From Agapanthus africanus (lineage: Eukaryota; Streptophyta; Magnoliopsida; Asparagales; Amaryllidaceae): 64,000 nucleotides of DNA. Below are positions 46,514 through 57,949 of this stretch, in pieces; within the stretch, counting starts at the first letter, position 1, and every line of letters starts with the position of its first letter. The DNA is taken from NCBI GenBank assembly GCA_030015575.1, contig CM057338.1, positions 634,748,189 to 634,812,188 of the forward strand, in the 5' to 3' direction. A program made the position numbers and the translations under genes. The notes under the pieces were generated by a model. That model worked only from the letters and a program-made list of their open reading frames with translations, made no database searches and had not been told where the DNA came from.

Positions 46514-47858
46514 ATGGATCCTTCTCCATCGAACTTCTTTACCACTAATCTGCCGCCGTCCTTTGGTGCGCAGAATCTACACCGCATCTCTCTCCAAGAG
46601 AGATGCTATCCTATGCGAGGTCCTCTTTCGATCTGGTTATCCATTCCACCAGCCAACGGGGATAATTTTGAGATTAAACCCCAATACATCAACCTTCTAC
46701 CTAAATATCACGGTATCGAGTCTGAACGCATACATCTTTATCACCAAATTTGAAAATGTATGCACAATGATAGGTACTTCATAACTTTCAGTGGATGCTA
46801 TGCGTCTACGTTTTCTTCCATTTACCTTGTGCGATATAGCCGAGAAGTGGCTGTATAACACTACCACGCATTCCATTATGAATTGGGAAGAATTCGTTGT
46901 GGCATTCCTTAAGAAATTCTACCCTATGCAAAAGACAGCTCGAGTCCGTAGAGAACTAAATCAATTCACCCAGCTTCCGACTGAGCCATTCTCGAAATGC
47001 TTTGAACGCTTCAAGGATCTTTTGGTTCAATGTCCACATCACGGCATCCCGAGATGGGATCTTTGACGAATCATATATGAGGGCATTAACTCTACCACTA
47101 AACAAAACCTTGAAAACATGTGTCAAGGCACCTTTATGACCAAGGATGATGGGGAAGCTTGGAAATTTTTAGAAGAGTTCGCTGAAAAATCCTTACAATG
47201 GGAGAGTGGAAACCAGTCATCGTCTAGGGGTGGCGTACACCAAATTGATGTGTCCATAGGTGTTCGAGCTGAAATGGCAGCAATGCAAAAGAAGCTCGAG
47301 GCTATGGAACACAAATTTTTAGCATCCTCCCTAAATCCGATGTCGCTCCCCAAAACTGTATATGGATGCTGTTCTGATCTTTCTCATTTGACGGAAGAAT
47401 GGCCATTGAATTCTCCGTTTCAAGGTCAAGAGCATACCAATGCCGCATTTCAAAGACCTAGAAACGATCCATATTCTTCCACGTATAATAAGGGTTGAAG
47501 GAATCACCCTAACTTTGCTTGGAACCAACAACACAACCAAAACACGGTTCCAAACCAAAATAATTTCCAATGGGCTCTTCCACCACAATAGCAACCACTT
47601 CAACTCACTCAGCACCCCTACCAGTCACAAAATTTTCAAAAACAGGTCAATCCACCTGCACCTTCTAATCCTATGCAGTTGACCTGTTCTGATGAGTTCT
47701 CTCAATTCACACAAACCATGAAATCACTCTTGTCAAATTTCATGGAAGTGTCAGCTGAGGTTAGGTCTTCCGTCAGTGAGATAAAGAAAAACTCAGCGTC
47801 CCAAGCTGAAGTATCAGAACGATGGAAGCAGAATTTGCACGACTTAAAGCCGAAATGA
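46514..47858 (+). pseudogene. Athila-2 gag remnant
   Basis: The sister copy of 17,706-18,995, with the same domains: SIMNWEEFVVAFLKKFYP, EPFSKCFERFKDLLVQCPHHG and the knuckle-like region, where two residues of the C-box changed (CCSDLSHLTEEW). Breaks are a 2-base loss near 46,727, the shared TAA at 46,782, TGA at 47,064, TGA near 47,497, TAG near 47,589 and a shift before the end. It is more decayed than its pol. Confidence 0.88.
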
Positions 47859-47861
47859 GTG

Positions 47862-48591
47862 CGAGAGAAAAGGGAAACTTCCGTCTCAACCTCTACCGAA
47901 TCCTGGGCATTACAATATAAGTGCCATCACAACATTGAGATCGGGAAGAGTGCTGAATAACCACGTTGGGGAAGAAATTGATGATATTGAAAATCCTATC
48001 AATAACACCCCGGCTGAGACCTTTCCTTACACACACAATTCTACTTCTGATCTTTGTTCTTCTACCCCACCACCTTCTCACGAGTCTATTCTCCGTTTCC
48101 CACAAGGCTCGTTACCTCAGCAACCCTCTTCTAGTCCTCCACAGACAATCCCTATTCCTCTTTTGGGATCACGTCTACACACACCACCTTCTCCTATAAT
48201 AGACCCAGCTCTCATTGCTAAAGCTCCTTATCCGAATCGGTTAAGGGGTAACAAATCGAGTCCACATATGGAGAAGATTCTGGAAATATTCAAACAGGTT
48301 AACATCAACATCCCACTCCTAGATGCGATTCAACAAGTCCCCGCTTATGCGAAAATTCTTAAAGACTTGTGCACTAGGAAGAGGAAGACTCAAGTGCCAA
48401 AGAAGGCCTTCATGTCTAATAATGATAGCACTGCTTTTATCCCACAGCTACCAAAGAAACGTAAGGACCCAGGATGACCTACGATATCGATTTCTATTGG
48501 GGGTAAAAACATCAACCGTGCTCTTTTAGACCTTGGCCCAAGTGTTAACCAACTTCCATATTCTGTCTATGAGCAGTTAGGGATCAGAGAG
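47862..48591 (+). pseudogene. Athila-2 gag end and protease remnant
   Basis: Contains TLRSGRVLNNHVGEEIDD-like sequence, missing or shifted at 47,862-47,935, then a Pro/Ser-rich segment and KILKDLCTRKRKTQVPKK. A TGA at 48,475-48,477 lies just before the protease. The protease motif reads DLGPS, with Pro (CCA, 48,538) instead of Ala in internal region 1. The alanine-to-proline change next to the active site would probably disable the enzyme. Confidence 0.85.
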
Positions 48592-51500
48592 TTGAAACCA
48601 GCTCACCGCACTCTCCAAATGGCAGACCGTTCAATCACCAAACCTAGGCGTGAACTAGAGGATGTGTTGATAAAGGTCGGGGAATTTGTATTCCATGTGG
48701 ACTTCATTGTTCTCGATACACAACCTGTAGCGAACTCCCGGAGCCAAATTCCGGTGACTTTGGGTCGACCATTCCTTGCCATTTCCAATACTGTCATTAA
48801 CTGTAGAAACGGTTCAATGAACTTATCCTTTAGAAATATGACCATTGAACTAAACATCTACAAAATTGGAAGTCAGCCATCAGAACCCTCTGCTCATATA
48901 CTTGATGTGTGCTCTGTCCATGTGATTGCTCCCGAAAGTTGCGGAGTTGATGAACATTGCTTAGATGATCTCGACGACACTACCACATCACTGTTTGATC
49001 CTGTACAATATCTTAGTGAGGACACCATTTCCACGCTTGAGTCCGACACTCCTGACTCATCACCATCCAAGTCTGTATCTTTTACCGGCTATGAGCTTCT
49101 TGGTGACTCCGAAAATCATTCGATGATCCCACCTTCTATTATTTCTCTGCCAGCATTAGATCTCAAAATTTTACCTTCTCATCTTAAATATGCATATTTA
49201 GGTGAGAATGAGTCTTTGCTGGTTATCATATCCATTTCTCTAGCATCAGAGCAAGAGAATACACTTTTGACGGTATTGAGATCTAATAGGCAGGCGTTTG
49301 GTTGGACCATGGCGGACATCAAAGGGATTAGTCCCTTGATTGTAGAACATCATATACACTTGGTGGATGATGCCAAACCAACCCGAGAACCACAGAGACG
49401 GTTGAACCCCGTCATGAAGGATGCGGTGAAGAAAGAGATTGTCAAATGCCTTGATAATGGTATTATATACCCAATCTCCGATACCCAATGGGTGAGTCCA
49501 ATTCATGTCGTCCCTAAGAAGTCTGGCATCACTGTTATTACCAATGAGGCAAATGAGTTGATTCAGACACGCGCCCAAACTGGGAGGCGTGTATGTATTG
49601 ATTACAGAAAACTCAACGCCGCTACGAGGAAAAACCACTTTCCTCTACCTTTCATTGATCAGATGCTGGAACGCTTAGCTGGACGTGAGTATTATTGCTT
49701 TATGGACGGATACTCTGGCTATAATCAGGTCCCCATTGCCAAAAAGGATCAAGATAAAACCACATTTACTTGTCCTTTTGGTACCTTTGCTTATAGACGC
49801 ATGCCCTTTGGGTTATGCAATGCTTCCGCTACATTTCAGCGGTGTATGATGGGGATATTCTCTGACATGATCAAGAATTTTTTGGAGATTTTCATGGACG
49901 GTTTCTCGATTTTCGGAGACTCTTTTTTTGACTTCCTATCGAATCTTGACGCAGTTCTTACTCGTTGCAAAGAGAAGAACTTAACCTTGAATTGGGGAAA
50001 ATGCCATTTCATGGTCCAAGAAGGAATTGTGCTTGGACATGTTATTTCACGAAAAGGCATTGAGGTTGACAGAGCTAAGATAGATGTAATTCAAAACCTT
50101 CCTCATCCCAAAAGCGTCAAGGATATCCGATCATTTCTTGGCCATGCAGGCTTTTACAGAAGATTCATTAAGGATTTTAGCAAAATTGCTAGACCTTTAA
50201 CTCTTCTTTTGTCCAAGGAAATGACCTTCCATTTTGACTCGGATTGTGAGGCAGCATTCGACTCACTCAAACACACTCTCACTACAGCCCCCATTCTATC
50301 GTCTCCAGAATGGGACTACCCCTTTGAGTTTATGTGTGATGCATCAGATTTTGCAGTTGGTGCAGTCTTAGGACAACACATTGAAAAGATGCCACACGTG
50401 ATCTATTATGCGAGTAAGACCCTGAACGATGCTCAAATTAACTATACAACTACCGAAAAAGAACTTTTGGCAGTTGTATTTGCATTAGAAAAATTCAGGC
50501 CTTACTTGATTGGCTCACCAATAGTTGTGTACACTGACCACTCCGCCTTGAAACATCTTTTGGCGAAGAAGGATGCTAAAGGTAGGCTAATACGTTAGAT
50601 CCTTCTAATACAAGAATTTGATCTTGTTATCAAAGATAAGAAAGGATGTGAAAACATTGTAGCCGACCATTTTTCACACATCTCTTCTTCACCTGTGACC
50701 CTGCCGATCAATGATTCGTTTCCAGACGAACAACTCTTGAACGTATCCGATGAACCTTGGTTCAGGGATATTGTGAACTATCTTGTCATGGGACTTATAC
50801 GCAGCGATTGGCTAAAACAGGACAAACATCGTTTTCTATCCCAAGTAAAACACTTTTACTGGGATGATCCATATCTGTTTAAGTATTGTCCTGACAAGAT
50901 CATTCGCCGGTGTGTCCCGAATGAGGAGTTCAAGAGTGTTCTATCTTTTTGTCATGATCAGGCATGTGGGGGTCACTTCGGTCCTAAAAAGACAGCGGAG
51001 AAGGTTTTGCAATGCGGTTTTTATTGGCCGACTTTGTTCAAAGATGCATTTGATCATTGCAAAACCTGTACACAGTGTCAACACACGGGTAGGATTTCCC
51101 GGAGAAATGAGATGCCCCAGCAACCCATCTTAGTGGTTGAAATTTTCGATGTTTGGGGTATTGACTTTATGGGTCCCTTTCCCAACTCCTTTGGGAATCT
51201 TTATATACTGCTTCCGGTTGATTACGTCTCAAAGTGGGTTGAAGCCATTCCATGTCGCACTAATGACAAGAAGGTTGTCATTAAGTTCTTAAAAGAAAAC
51301 ATCTTTTCGCGATTTGGACACCCACGCGCTATCATTAGCGATAATGGGACACATTTCTGCAACAGGTCTTTCGAGACTTTGATGCGGAAATACGCAATCA
51401 ACCACAGACTTTCTATACCCTATCATCCCCAAACGAGCCGGCAGGCTGAGATTTCGAATAGACAGATCAAACAAATCCTGGAGAAAACTGTTGCAAAGAA

Positions 51501-52047
51501 TAGAAAAGACTGGTTGACCAAATTGACGGATGCTCTTTGGGCATTCCGAACAGCATTTAAAACCGATCTAGGGATGTCTCCATGTAGGTTAGTGTTTGGG
51601 AAGGCATGTCACTTACCGGTCGAGATTGAGCATAAAGCATTGTTGGCTATTAAAGAAATCAACTTTGACTTAAACCAAGCCTGCAACTCTCGGAAGCTGC
51701 AATTAAATGATCTAAGCGAACTCCGCGATGAAGCTTATGATAACGCTGTAATCGTAAAGAATAGGACTAAGGTTTTTCACGATAAAAACATTTTGAGGAA
51801 AACATTTACACCTGGTCAGCAAGTCCTTCTTTATGATTCACGACTACACCTTCACGCGGGTAAGCTACGATCTCGATGGAAGGGACCTTTTATTGTGTGG
51901 TCTGTATACCCGCAAGGGGCAGTTGAGGTAGAAAATGTTAAAAACGACACATTTTTCAAAATTAATGGACATAGATTAAAGCCGTATTTTTCCACTGACC
52001 CCGCGGAGGAGCTCCTGTTCTTACAGGAGCCATTTTATCTTCATTAA
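48592..52047 (+). pseudogene. Athila-2 protease end-RT-RNase H-integrase, one stop
   Basis: An almost open pol frame. RT has CIDYRKLNAATRKNHFPLPF, but the catalytic motif reads FMDG, with Gly (GGT, 49,900-49,902) for the second aspartate that internal region 1 keeps. RNase H has CDASDFAVGAVLGQ and [17 protein letters not shown] at 50,596 (TGG in the sister copy) is the only stop. Integrase has the HHCC region (50,950-51,085) and D, D, E at about 51,163, 51,340 and 51,448 (D35E spacing). There is no chromodomain. It is dead by sequence even where it is open. Confidence 0.93.
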
Positions 52048-53487
52048 AATTCCTCCGTCTCACCTCCATGTCCTGTAAATTACCGCATCATTCTTTTGAA
52101 TGGAGGTGAGTGAAAAGAATATGTTTGGGGGAGGATCTTCACTTAAATATTTTGCCCCCACTAATAAATTCCTCCCAGGCTTACAGGTTTTTTGTAGATA
52201 TAGCGGTTGGCAACAGTGAGGGCACTGTTGAAAACAAGTTTGGGGGAGATTTGTGCTTATTTTCGCATCATTTGCATATCACTTTGCATAAGCACAAAAC
52301 ATTTCTTTGAAAACCTATAAAAATTTAAAAATTTTCAAAACCTATAAAATTTTTGTCAAAAATTCAAAAAATATAAAAAATAATTTTTTTTTACATAAAT
52401 AAGATAATAAAAGATTAGATAGTGAAAAATTACATCCAAAAGATTGGAAAAATTTAAGAAAACCAAGAAAATTAGAAGTTTTCTTATACGAACTAGTATT
52501 AAGTAGTTATGAGCCGTTGTCCCAAGGGTTAGTAAGATGAAGGAAGTCACTAATCTGAGGATAAAAATAAGTCTGAAAAATAGTTCCTATTCAAGGAGCC
52601 ATACATTTTGAACGTTGATACCCTACTATTCGCACTTACACACGTCTTGAAGCCGGGGATAGTAGAGGATACCTTGAAATGCTCTTGTCTAAAAGCCAAA
52701 GTATGAAGGAAATAAAGAAATGAGTAAAATATAAAATGGTGAGAAAAATGGACACTGGTTTTGTTATCGCCAAGGCAGCAATAAAAAAATATAGCGAGGG
52801 TGCTTCTTCACCTAGTGCCTTAGACCAACTGGTCTGGGAGTCACTGCTAAGCCTTAGCTGGTGCAAGACGAGGAAATACACCTAATAAGCAAGCACATGA
52901 GTAATCGGTCGGTTAGTACCTCAAGAAGTATTAACGGTCGCATGAAAATTTGTGAGCAAATTCATCTAAATATTCATTAATTAAAAAGTACTGAGGCAGA
53001 TGGGCAAGAGTATGATAGCTTGAATTGAATTCTCCGGGTGTAGGGATGTATATTACACACACGTAGGGTTATATGATCGATGTTTGGAAGAAAGATAGGA
53101 ATGAAGAATAAAGACGATGTTTTATTTAGAGATGATGTGATTTCTAACATCTTTTCATGACTATTAAGATAGGGCTCATGACAACCGAAAAGCAAGCATA
53201 GTTGGAAACCCTAATTTTCAAAGCTTTTCTTTTACAATTCTTATCTTTAAATGTAATATTCACGGTCTTCTTTTTATTATTGGATTTTGTGGGTGCAATC
53301 CGCTGAAAACCCTCAGGAGACAACACTCCTCCTACTAGGGACACCTAGACGTTTAAAGGCTTGTTGCATGTGCTCAGTGCAATCGTGTTGCCCTCGAAAG
53401 TGTGCTAGTTTCTCTTTCTTTATTTTCTCCTTCTCTTTTTAATAAAACAGTTCGCTCGAGACGACCGAAAATAAGTTTGGGGGAATT
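52048..53487 (+). other. 3' untranslated region of Athila-2
   Basis: 1.4 kb with no env-like gene. GTTTGGGGGAG-type polypurine runs occur near 52,122 and 52,238, and the terminal one, AAGTTTGGGGGAATT, at 53,473-53,487 directly precedes the LTR. It preserves the uninterrupted version of the site where the inverted LTR entered copy 1. Confidence 0.85.
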
Positions 53488-53888
53488 TGATCAGTCGAAA
53501 ATATTGTATTTTTAAAACGTCAATTTCCCTATCTTTTGCATTCATCTATAGCTGTTCAGTTTGCAAATTACACATATTAGCAAAACAGCTGCAAAATACA
53601 AGATTACATGTGTTATACTCTAAAACCGTCATTTTTAGGGAAATTGACTGTTTATCATGGCATTGCATCATTCTTGTGTAGCGCAACACTTGTTTCGAAG
53701 TCTGTGCAGGAAATTCCAGGAACCGAGCCAAAAATTGTCAAAGTGCTGATAAAAAATTACGCCAACTCAAAGACTTGAGAGCTGGTAGCAATCTAGAAAG
53801 AATTATAAGATTCCACGTATCAGAACAATATCCAAAAGCTAGCAGAAAGCAGAGCAAGAAAATTGATGATCCACAACTTCGATTGGGA

Positions 53889-53931
53889 CGCGGATCCGCG
53901 GCAGGAGCAGGCTTATGCCGCGGATCCGCGG
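53889..53931 (+). repeat. Double-palindrome hairpin module (3' LTR)
   Basis: CGCGGATCCGCGGC, AGGAGC-AG-GCTTAT, GCCGCGGATCCGCGG, nearly identical to the copy in the middle LTR. Confidence 0.9.
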
Positions 53932-54216
53932 AAGCCTTGCCACATCATTAACTCCTCTCTGCTGCAGAATGCTTCTCTCAGGGCCCACACTCATTTAATA
54001 TACTTCAAGTTCCAGAATTATCCAGATTTTTTTTCCAGATCAGCAAGGATCATTAAGCAAGCTATTCATGATTAAACTCCAAGCTTCCAAAGCAAGCCAA
54101 CTAACAACCTAGTTCTAGAAGCATCCCTCCAAGTAACTTCTTCTAGAAGCCTCTCTAGATAACAAACTTTTGGAGGGAAATTCAAATTTTGAATCCTAGA
54201 TCTAGGGTTACAAGGT

Positions 54217-54226
54217 CTATAAAAGG
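54217..54226 (+). promoter_or_regulatory. TATA box of 3' LTR
   Basis: CTATAAAAGG within the LTR, matching 44,295-44,304. Confidence 0.7.
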
Positions 54227-55330
54227 GATCCTAGATCTAGGGTTAATGGTTGTTGAAGGTTGTTCATGAATGAATCTCTAATTTCTACATCAATTGGGTT
54301 CATACATCCAATTCACCCGCAAGTTGAGTGACACGACTTGCGCCTCAAAACCCTAACCCTAATTCCAATCCAAGATTAAGAATTCCGAGTTCAATCAAAG
54401 CAAGAAGCCTAGATCCTTTTGGAGCGAAGCCGATCTTCATCGGAGCAAGTGATCCAAGCCGATCCGCGACTCAAGGAGCTGAGCGATGCGAAATTCAACG
54501 ATCAAGTTCCTTCCCCTTGTAGTTCTTGAGAGTTGTAACTAATTGTTGATAGAAATAAAGGTGACAATTCTTTTATCTTGCTTATCTTTTGAATTCAAGC
54601 CTTATGATTCAATCTAGATTCTTGAATGTTTGCTTTGTGATAATGTTTGAGTAAAACTCCGCTCGTAAAGGAGTCGAGGCGATCGATAGAATGATGATGA
54701 TTTAGATTCTTTTAAAATTCTTAAATCCTATAACGTTTGTAAATTCGTGAAAATCGAATGATTGATGACTGAGTTTTGATGCGATGCTTTCTTGATTGTA
54801 TTCGCTCGAAACTAGAGATCAATGATCGATCATTTGATTTACTAAAAGCTAGTTTGTGAATGAGATTCATCTAAAGGACAAAGGATGAGATAAGGAAACC
54901 CTAGTTTCTTCGCAAGATCCTTAATCTCGATAAATCGTCATCGATCTAGTATCAATTCGTTAATAGATAAGAGTATGTAATCATTAGATCTCATTACATT
55001 TATAGATCCAATCGACTCCTACGAGCCACACTTCGAATCTTGATTGTTGATTTGGAAATCATCACATCTCAATTCTTGATTTTAATGTTTTCTTAGATCT
55101 AGATTTTTCTAATTCTTGAAATTCAATTTACAAATCATGAATTGTTTTTTTTCTTTCCTTTAAATTTTCGACTCATCTAAATCAAAACACGAACGATTAC
55201 ACTTTTCCTGTGGACGATCCGCACTTACTAACGCACTACATTCGACACCGTTATTGATTGCGGTCAAATATTTTTGGTTGTGATTTCTTTACAATTCTCA
55301 AACGACACAACGAGAAATTCGTATCAATCA

Positions 55331-55890
55331 CTCATCATCACTCATTATTCACTCTTGCATTATTGACCTCCCTCCTCTCTCCATCTTGGCCGGCCACTTC
55401 TAGTGTGGGGCTGTCCAAAATTTTTGTAGTGGGATTTTTATCACTTTTGCTCATACAAAATCCCATAACACCATTTAAAAGTTCATCCTTCCACCTACAC
55501 ATCCAAATGGCAACTTCACATAACCCCTTGAGATAAACCATTGTACACTTAGCCTACAGCATTCTTGGACACGTCGGCTCGCCAACTTCATGCCCGAGTT
55601 GCCTCGGTCCAGAGGTGGGAGCCCGTAAAAAGACCCGGCGATGTGGTGCCCATCCCGACAAGGAGATGAAGAACGGAGATTCTGCGAGGAGATCGGGATG
55701 GAGGCCAAAGACCGAAGGATACGGATCGCTCGGTATAGCATTCTACCCATTCTCTAGTTAGCTAGTATTAGGTTAATGGCCCGATCCGGGTTTATAGTCC
55801 GCGGTAGCGCCGGTTTCTTGTTTAAAGAAAAGTTATTGTTTCCGCATTTTGGCCTCGTAATGACGGCCGGGGCGCTGCCGTGCACTTACA
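55331..55890 (+). mobile_element. Copia-4 LTR, 3' part
   Basis: It ends GTGCACTTACA one base before an initiator-Met-type primer site, the same layout as in copia-1 and copia-2. The start of this LTR may be the 175-bp fragment at 16,871, with the Athila array inserted between, but the sum is shorter than a 2 kb LTR, so deletion would also be needed. No gene is recognised. Confidence 0.7.
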
Positions 55891-55891
55891 T

Positions 55892-55905
55892 TGGTATTAG
55901 AGCCA
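55892..55905 (+). other. Copia-4 primer binding site
   Basis: TGGTATTAGAGCCA, one C to T change from the canonical initiator-Met site. Confidence 0.8.
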
Positions 55906-56890
55906 CGCCATTAACCTAGTCTAGCTTGCACTAACGTGTTTACAAGTTCAATCGAACGGATTTTCCCAAAACCCCATTTTCAAGTCCAGGTTTCTGTCGA
56001 ATTTTTGCTGTGCTCAAAAATTTATTTGGTACATTGCAAAAATACGTGCAGGGTTTTATAAGAATTCTGTGAAAATTTGGTCGGCTGAACTTACTGTAAC
56101 GCGGCTGATCAGCGGCCAAAACTACGTTTTGGCCGCAGATCCGCCGTCGTACTGTGGCCAAACTGCACCAAATTTCTACAGTGGGTTTCTGACATGGAAA
56201 TAGGGTTTCTGGTATATTCTTTTTGGGCCTAGATTTATTTTGAGTGCTACAGTAGTTCTTGGGGCCCACTTCGGGAAATTTTGTCGATCGAAAATTTTAA
56301 ATACGTTAGTTCACAGTATTTACATTATATCTGCGATCTTGAATGTCATTTGATCGGTAAATCCTGTCTGACTGCTATAGCCCTTTTAGACGGATTTGCA
56401 AACGTGACATTCACGTTGATGTTCTGTGTTGTGCTGTGATGTTGCGGATTTGTCGTGGTGGATAGCCTGGATGCAATGGTAGTACAGTTTGGTTGTATAT
56501 GTATATTTGATATTGCGGGGCGAGCGTCCGACATGTGGACTGCCGTTACTGCCTGTTTGTATATTATTATTTTGGGGAACGACCGGGCAGAGGTCGATGT
56601 ACCCGTTGTATATTTTACTTTCTGTACTATGATTACCCCGTGGTGGGGTGCACGGATAGCCGGGTTCTAGAGGGCAACGGGCACGCATCTCATGGTGTTG
56701 AGACGGAGGGGGCTTCACTCTAGAATTGGCGGGCTATTCGCCGCACTCGTAGGGGGTACAGGTTGACCCAGGGAGGGGTGCCCAAGTTACCGGATTCCGT
56801 GAAGTGCTGGGTGGTCCATTCATGTTGCTGAAGGGGGCTGCCTCGCTTCAGGTTTTGGCGGGTAACTTGCCACGCCCGTAGGGGTCTAGG
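55906..56890 (+). other. Copia-4 leader fragment
   Basis: Related to the copia-1 leader: CGGGTTCTAGAG...CTCTAGAATTGGCGGG...CCGCACTCGTAGGGG resembles 5,417-5,520, here present twice in tandem (about 56,650-56,760 and 56,770-56,890). It has the double-palindrome module. The element is cut off near 56,890. Confidence 0.7.
56101..56146 (+). repeat. Double-palindrome hairpin module (copia-4 leader)
   Basis: GCGGCTGATCAGC, a perfect stem GGCCAAAAC-TAC-GTTTTGGCC, then GCAGATCCGCCG. ACTGT lies just upstream (56,093) and downstream (56,151). Confidence 0.85.
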
Positions 56891-57174
56891 ATTTCATTGC
56901 ACAGGCTATCCCCAGGACCAGGGGAACGTCGGTGTTTCCCCCAATTAGAAGGAAACTCTATTTCTAAGACTGAAAAGTAAAGCACCGCTTCATGAAAAAG
57001 GCTAAACACCAAAGGCAATTTATCCTTGCAAGAATCACATGCACTTAATAATAGCAAATTAAATTATAGACGCACAAGCACAACAGAGAGCTAAAATAAA
57101 AGAACCCTTAAAAGATAATGAAATACTTGATTAAAAAGAAAAATACTTGTTCATCATTATTATTGTTATTACAT

Positions 57175-57699
57175 TTAAAAAAGATCACCAAATATGGGAT
57201 CAGAAAGACAAGGGTTCACAAAGATAAGAAGAAGATTCTCCAGTTCCCTTTCTGTCTTCTCCACCACGTTGAAGCGGCGGTCCTCCCGAGATGTAGATGC
57301 CCAACGATCATCTCCACACTCGTCAGAAAAGGTGACGATGACAACCCGGCGAGCCCGTATCTGGCTCAGCAAGTGGAAAGAACAGTCCCTCAGGGCTTTG
57401 GTGATCAAGTGCGCTTCAAAGAAGCACTCGATCTTATCCTCGGGGGCGTCAAGTATTGCCGAGGACATCTCTACTGGAGGAGGGGGGAGATCGGTGAGCA
57501 CCGAGGCAAGGATCATCCGGAGCCAAATGGATTGCGGATGAAGAGGAGACCCCACGCGAGTCAAAAGCTCGTACATTGCAGCATCGCACTGCTCGTCCGT
57601 AAAAGAAAGGTCCACCAGGCGCGCAGCAAAACGGGGAACGATGTCCCGAATCGGCACTTCCCATGGTTGTCGGCGAGCATGAGGGCGGTTGCAAGCCAT
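57175..57699 (-). CDS. Antisense 174-codon ORF next to the Tat-type LTR
   Basis: This frame starts with a real ATG (57,697-57,699), has no low-complexity bias, and has a TATA box about 55 bp upstream. The protein is not recognised. It begins MACNRPHARRQPWEVP, has two mostly helical segments with AMYELLTRVG and ILASVLTDLPPPP, and a charged C-terminal third. No membrane segment or signal peptide is apparent. Some Tat-lineage elements (Grande and Retand types) carry an antisense ORF between pol and 3' LTR; position and strand fit that, but I cannot confirm homology. The region 56,891-57,174 downstream has no gene. Confidence 0.55.
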   Translation of the reverse strand: MACNRPHARRQPWEVPIRDIVPRFAARLVDLSFTDEQCDAAMYELLTRVGSPLHPQSIWLRMILASVLTDLPPPPVEMSSAILDAPEDKIECFFEAHLITKALRDCSFHLLSQIRARRVVIVTFSDECGDDRWASTSREDRRFNVVEKTERELENLLLIFVNPCLSDPIFGDLF

Positions 57700-57749
57700 A
57701 ATCGAAGAAGTTCTCTAAAGATGAGAAAAGAAAAGGCTCGGCCTTGAGT

Positions 57750-57757
57750 TATATATA
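57750..57757 (-). promoter_or_regulatory. TATA box for the antisense ORF
   Basis: The minus strand reads TCTATATATAAC, about 50 bp before the ATG, leaving a leader of roughly 20-30 nt. Confidence 0.55.
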
Positions 57758-57949
57758 GACCCGAGCACAGAGAATTCTGTGCACAACGGAATTATTTCCA
57801 AGACCCGGGAAATGAAATTTTTGGGAAGATGAAAAGACATCTCAAATGAAGCAACGCTTCCGATTCGCCCAATCAGAGCAAAGCTCTACTTTGAAAATCT
57901 AAATTTTAATAAATGAACCAACGCTTCGGATTCTTTGCACTGGGCGCAA

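Larger units (their letters stand above)
17046..55330 (+). mobile_element. Tandem Athila-type Ty3/gypsy array with nested insertions
   Basis: The order is internal region 1 (5' truncated), middle LTR, internal region 2, 3' LTR. Both internal regions encode similar gag-protease-RT-RNase H-integrase remnants on the plus strand. The primer site reads TGGCACCGTTGCCGGGGA, and there is no chromodomain or env-like ORF. The RT sequence and primer site point to the Athila group. Nested inside are an inverted LTR derivative (23,442-25,331) and a CACTA transposon (26,649-43,637), which itself contains copia-2. The shared LTR suggests LTR-LTR recombination. No target duplication can be checked because the left end is missing. 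Confidence 0.9.
53488..55330 (+). repeat. 3' Athila LTR, uninterrupted
   Basis: 1,843 bp, from TGATCAGTCG to CGTATCAATCA. It holds the empty CACTA target (around 53,560-53,570), a TATA box (54,217-54,226) and a double-palindrome module. After it come CTCAT and copia-like LTR sequence. Confidence 0.93.

Noticed and set aside
48592-52047. Functional Athila polyprotein
   Set aside because: The second RT aspartate is Gly, a TAG lies in RNase H, the protease motif has Pro, and gag is broken.
52048-53487. Env-like gene of an Athila element
   Set aside because: No long frame, signal peptide or membrane segment on the plus strand in either copy.
57118-57747. Plus-strand 209-codon ORF opposite the antisense ORF
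   Set aside because: The minus-strand frame has a fitting ATG and TATA box and a more protein-like composition; both are unlikely to be coding.
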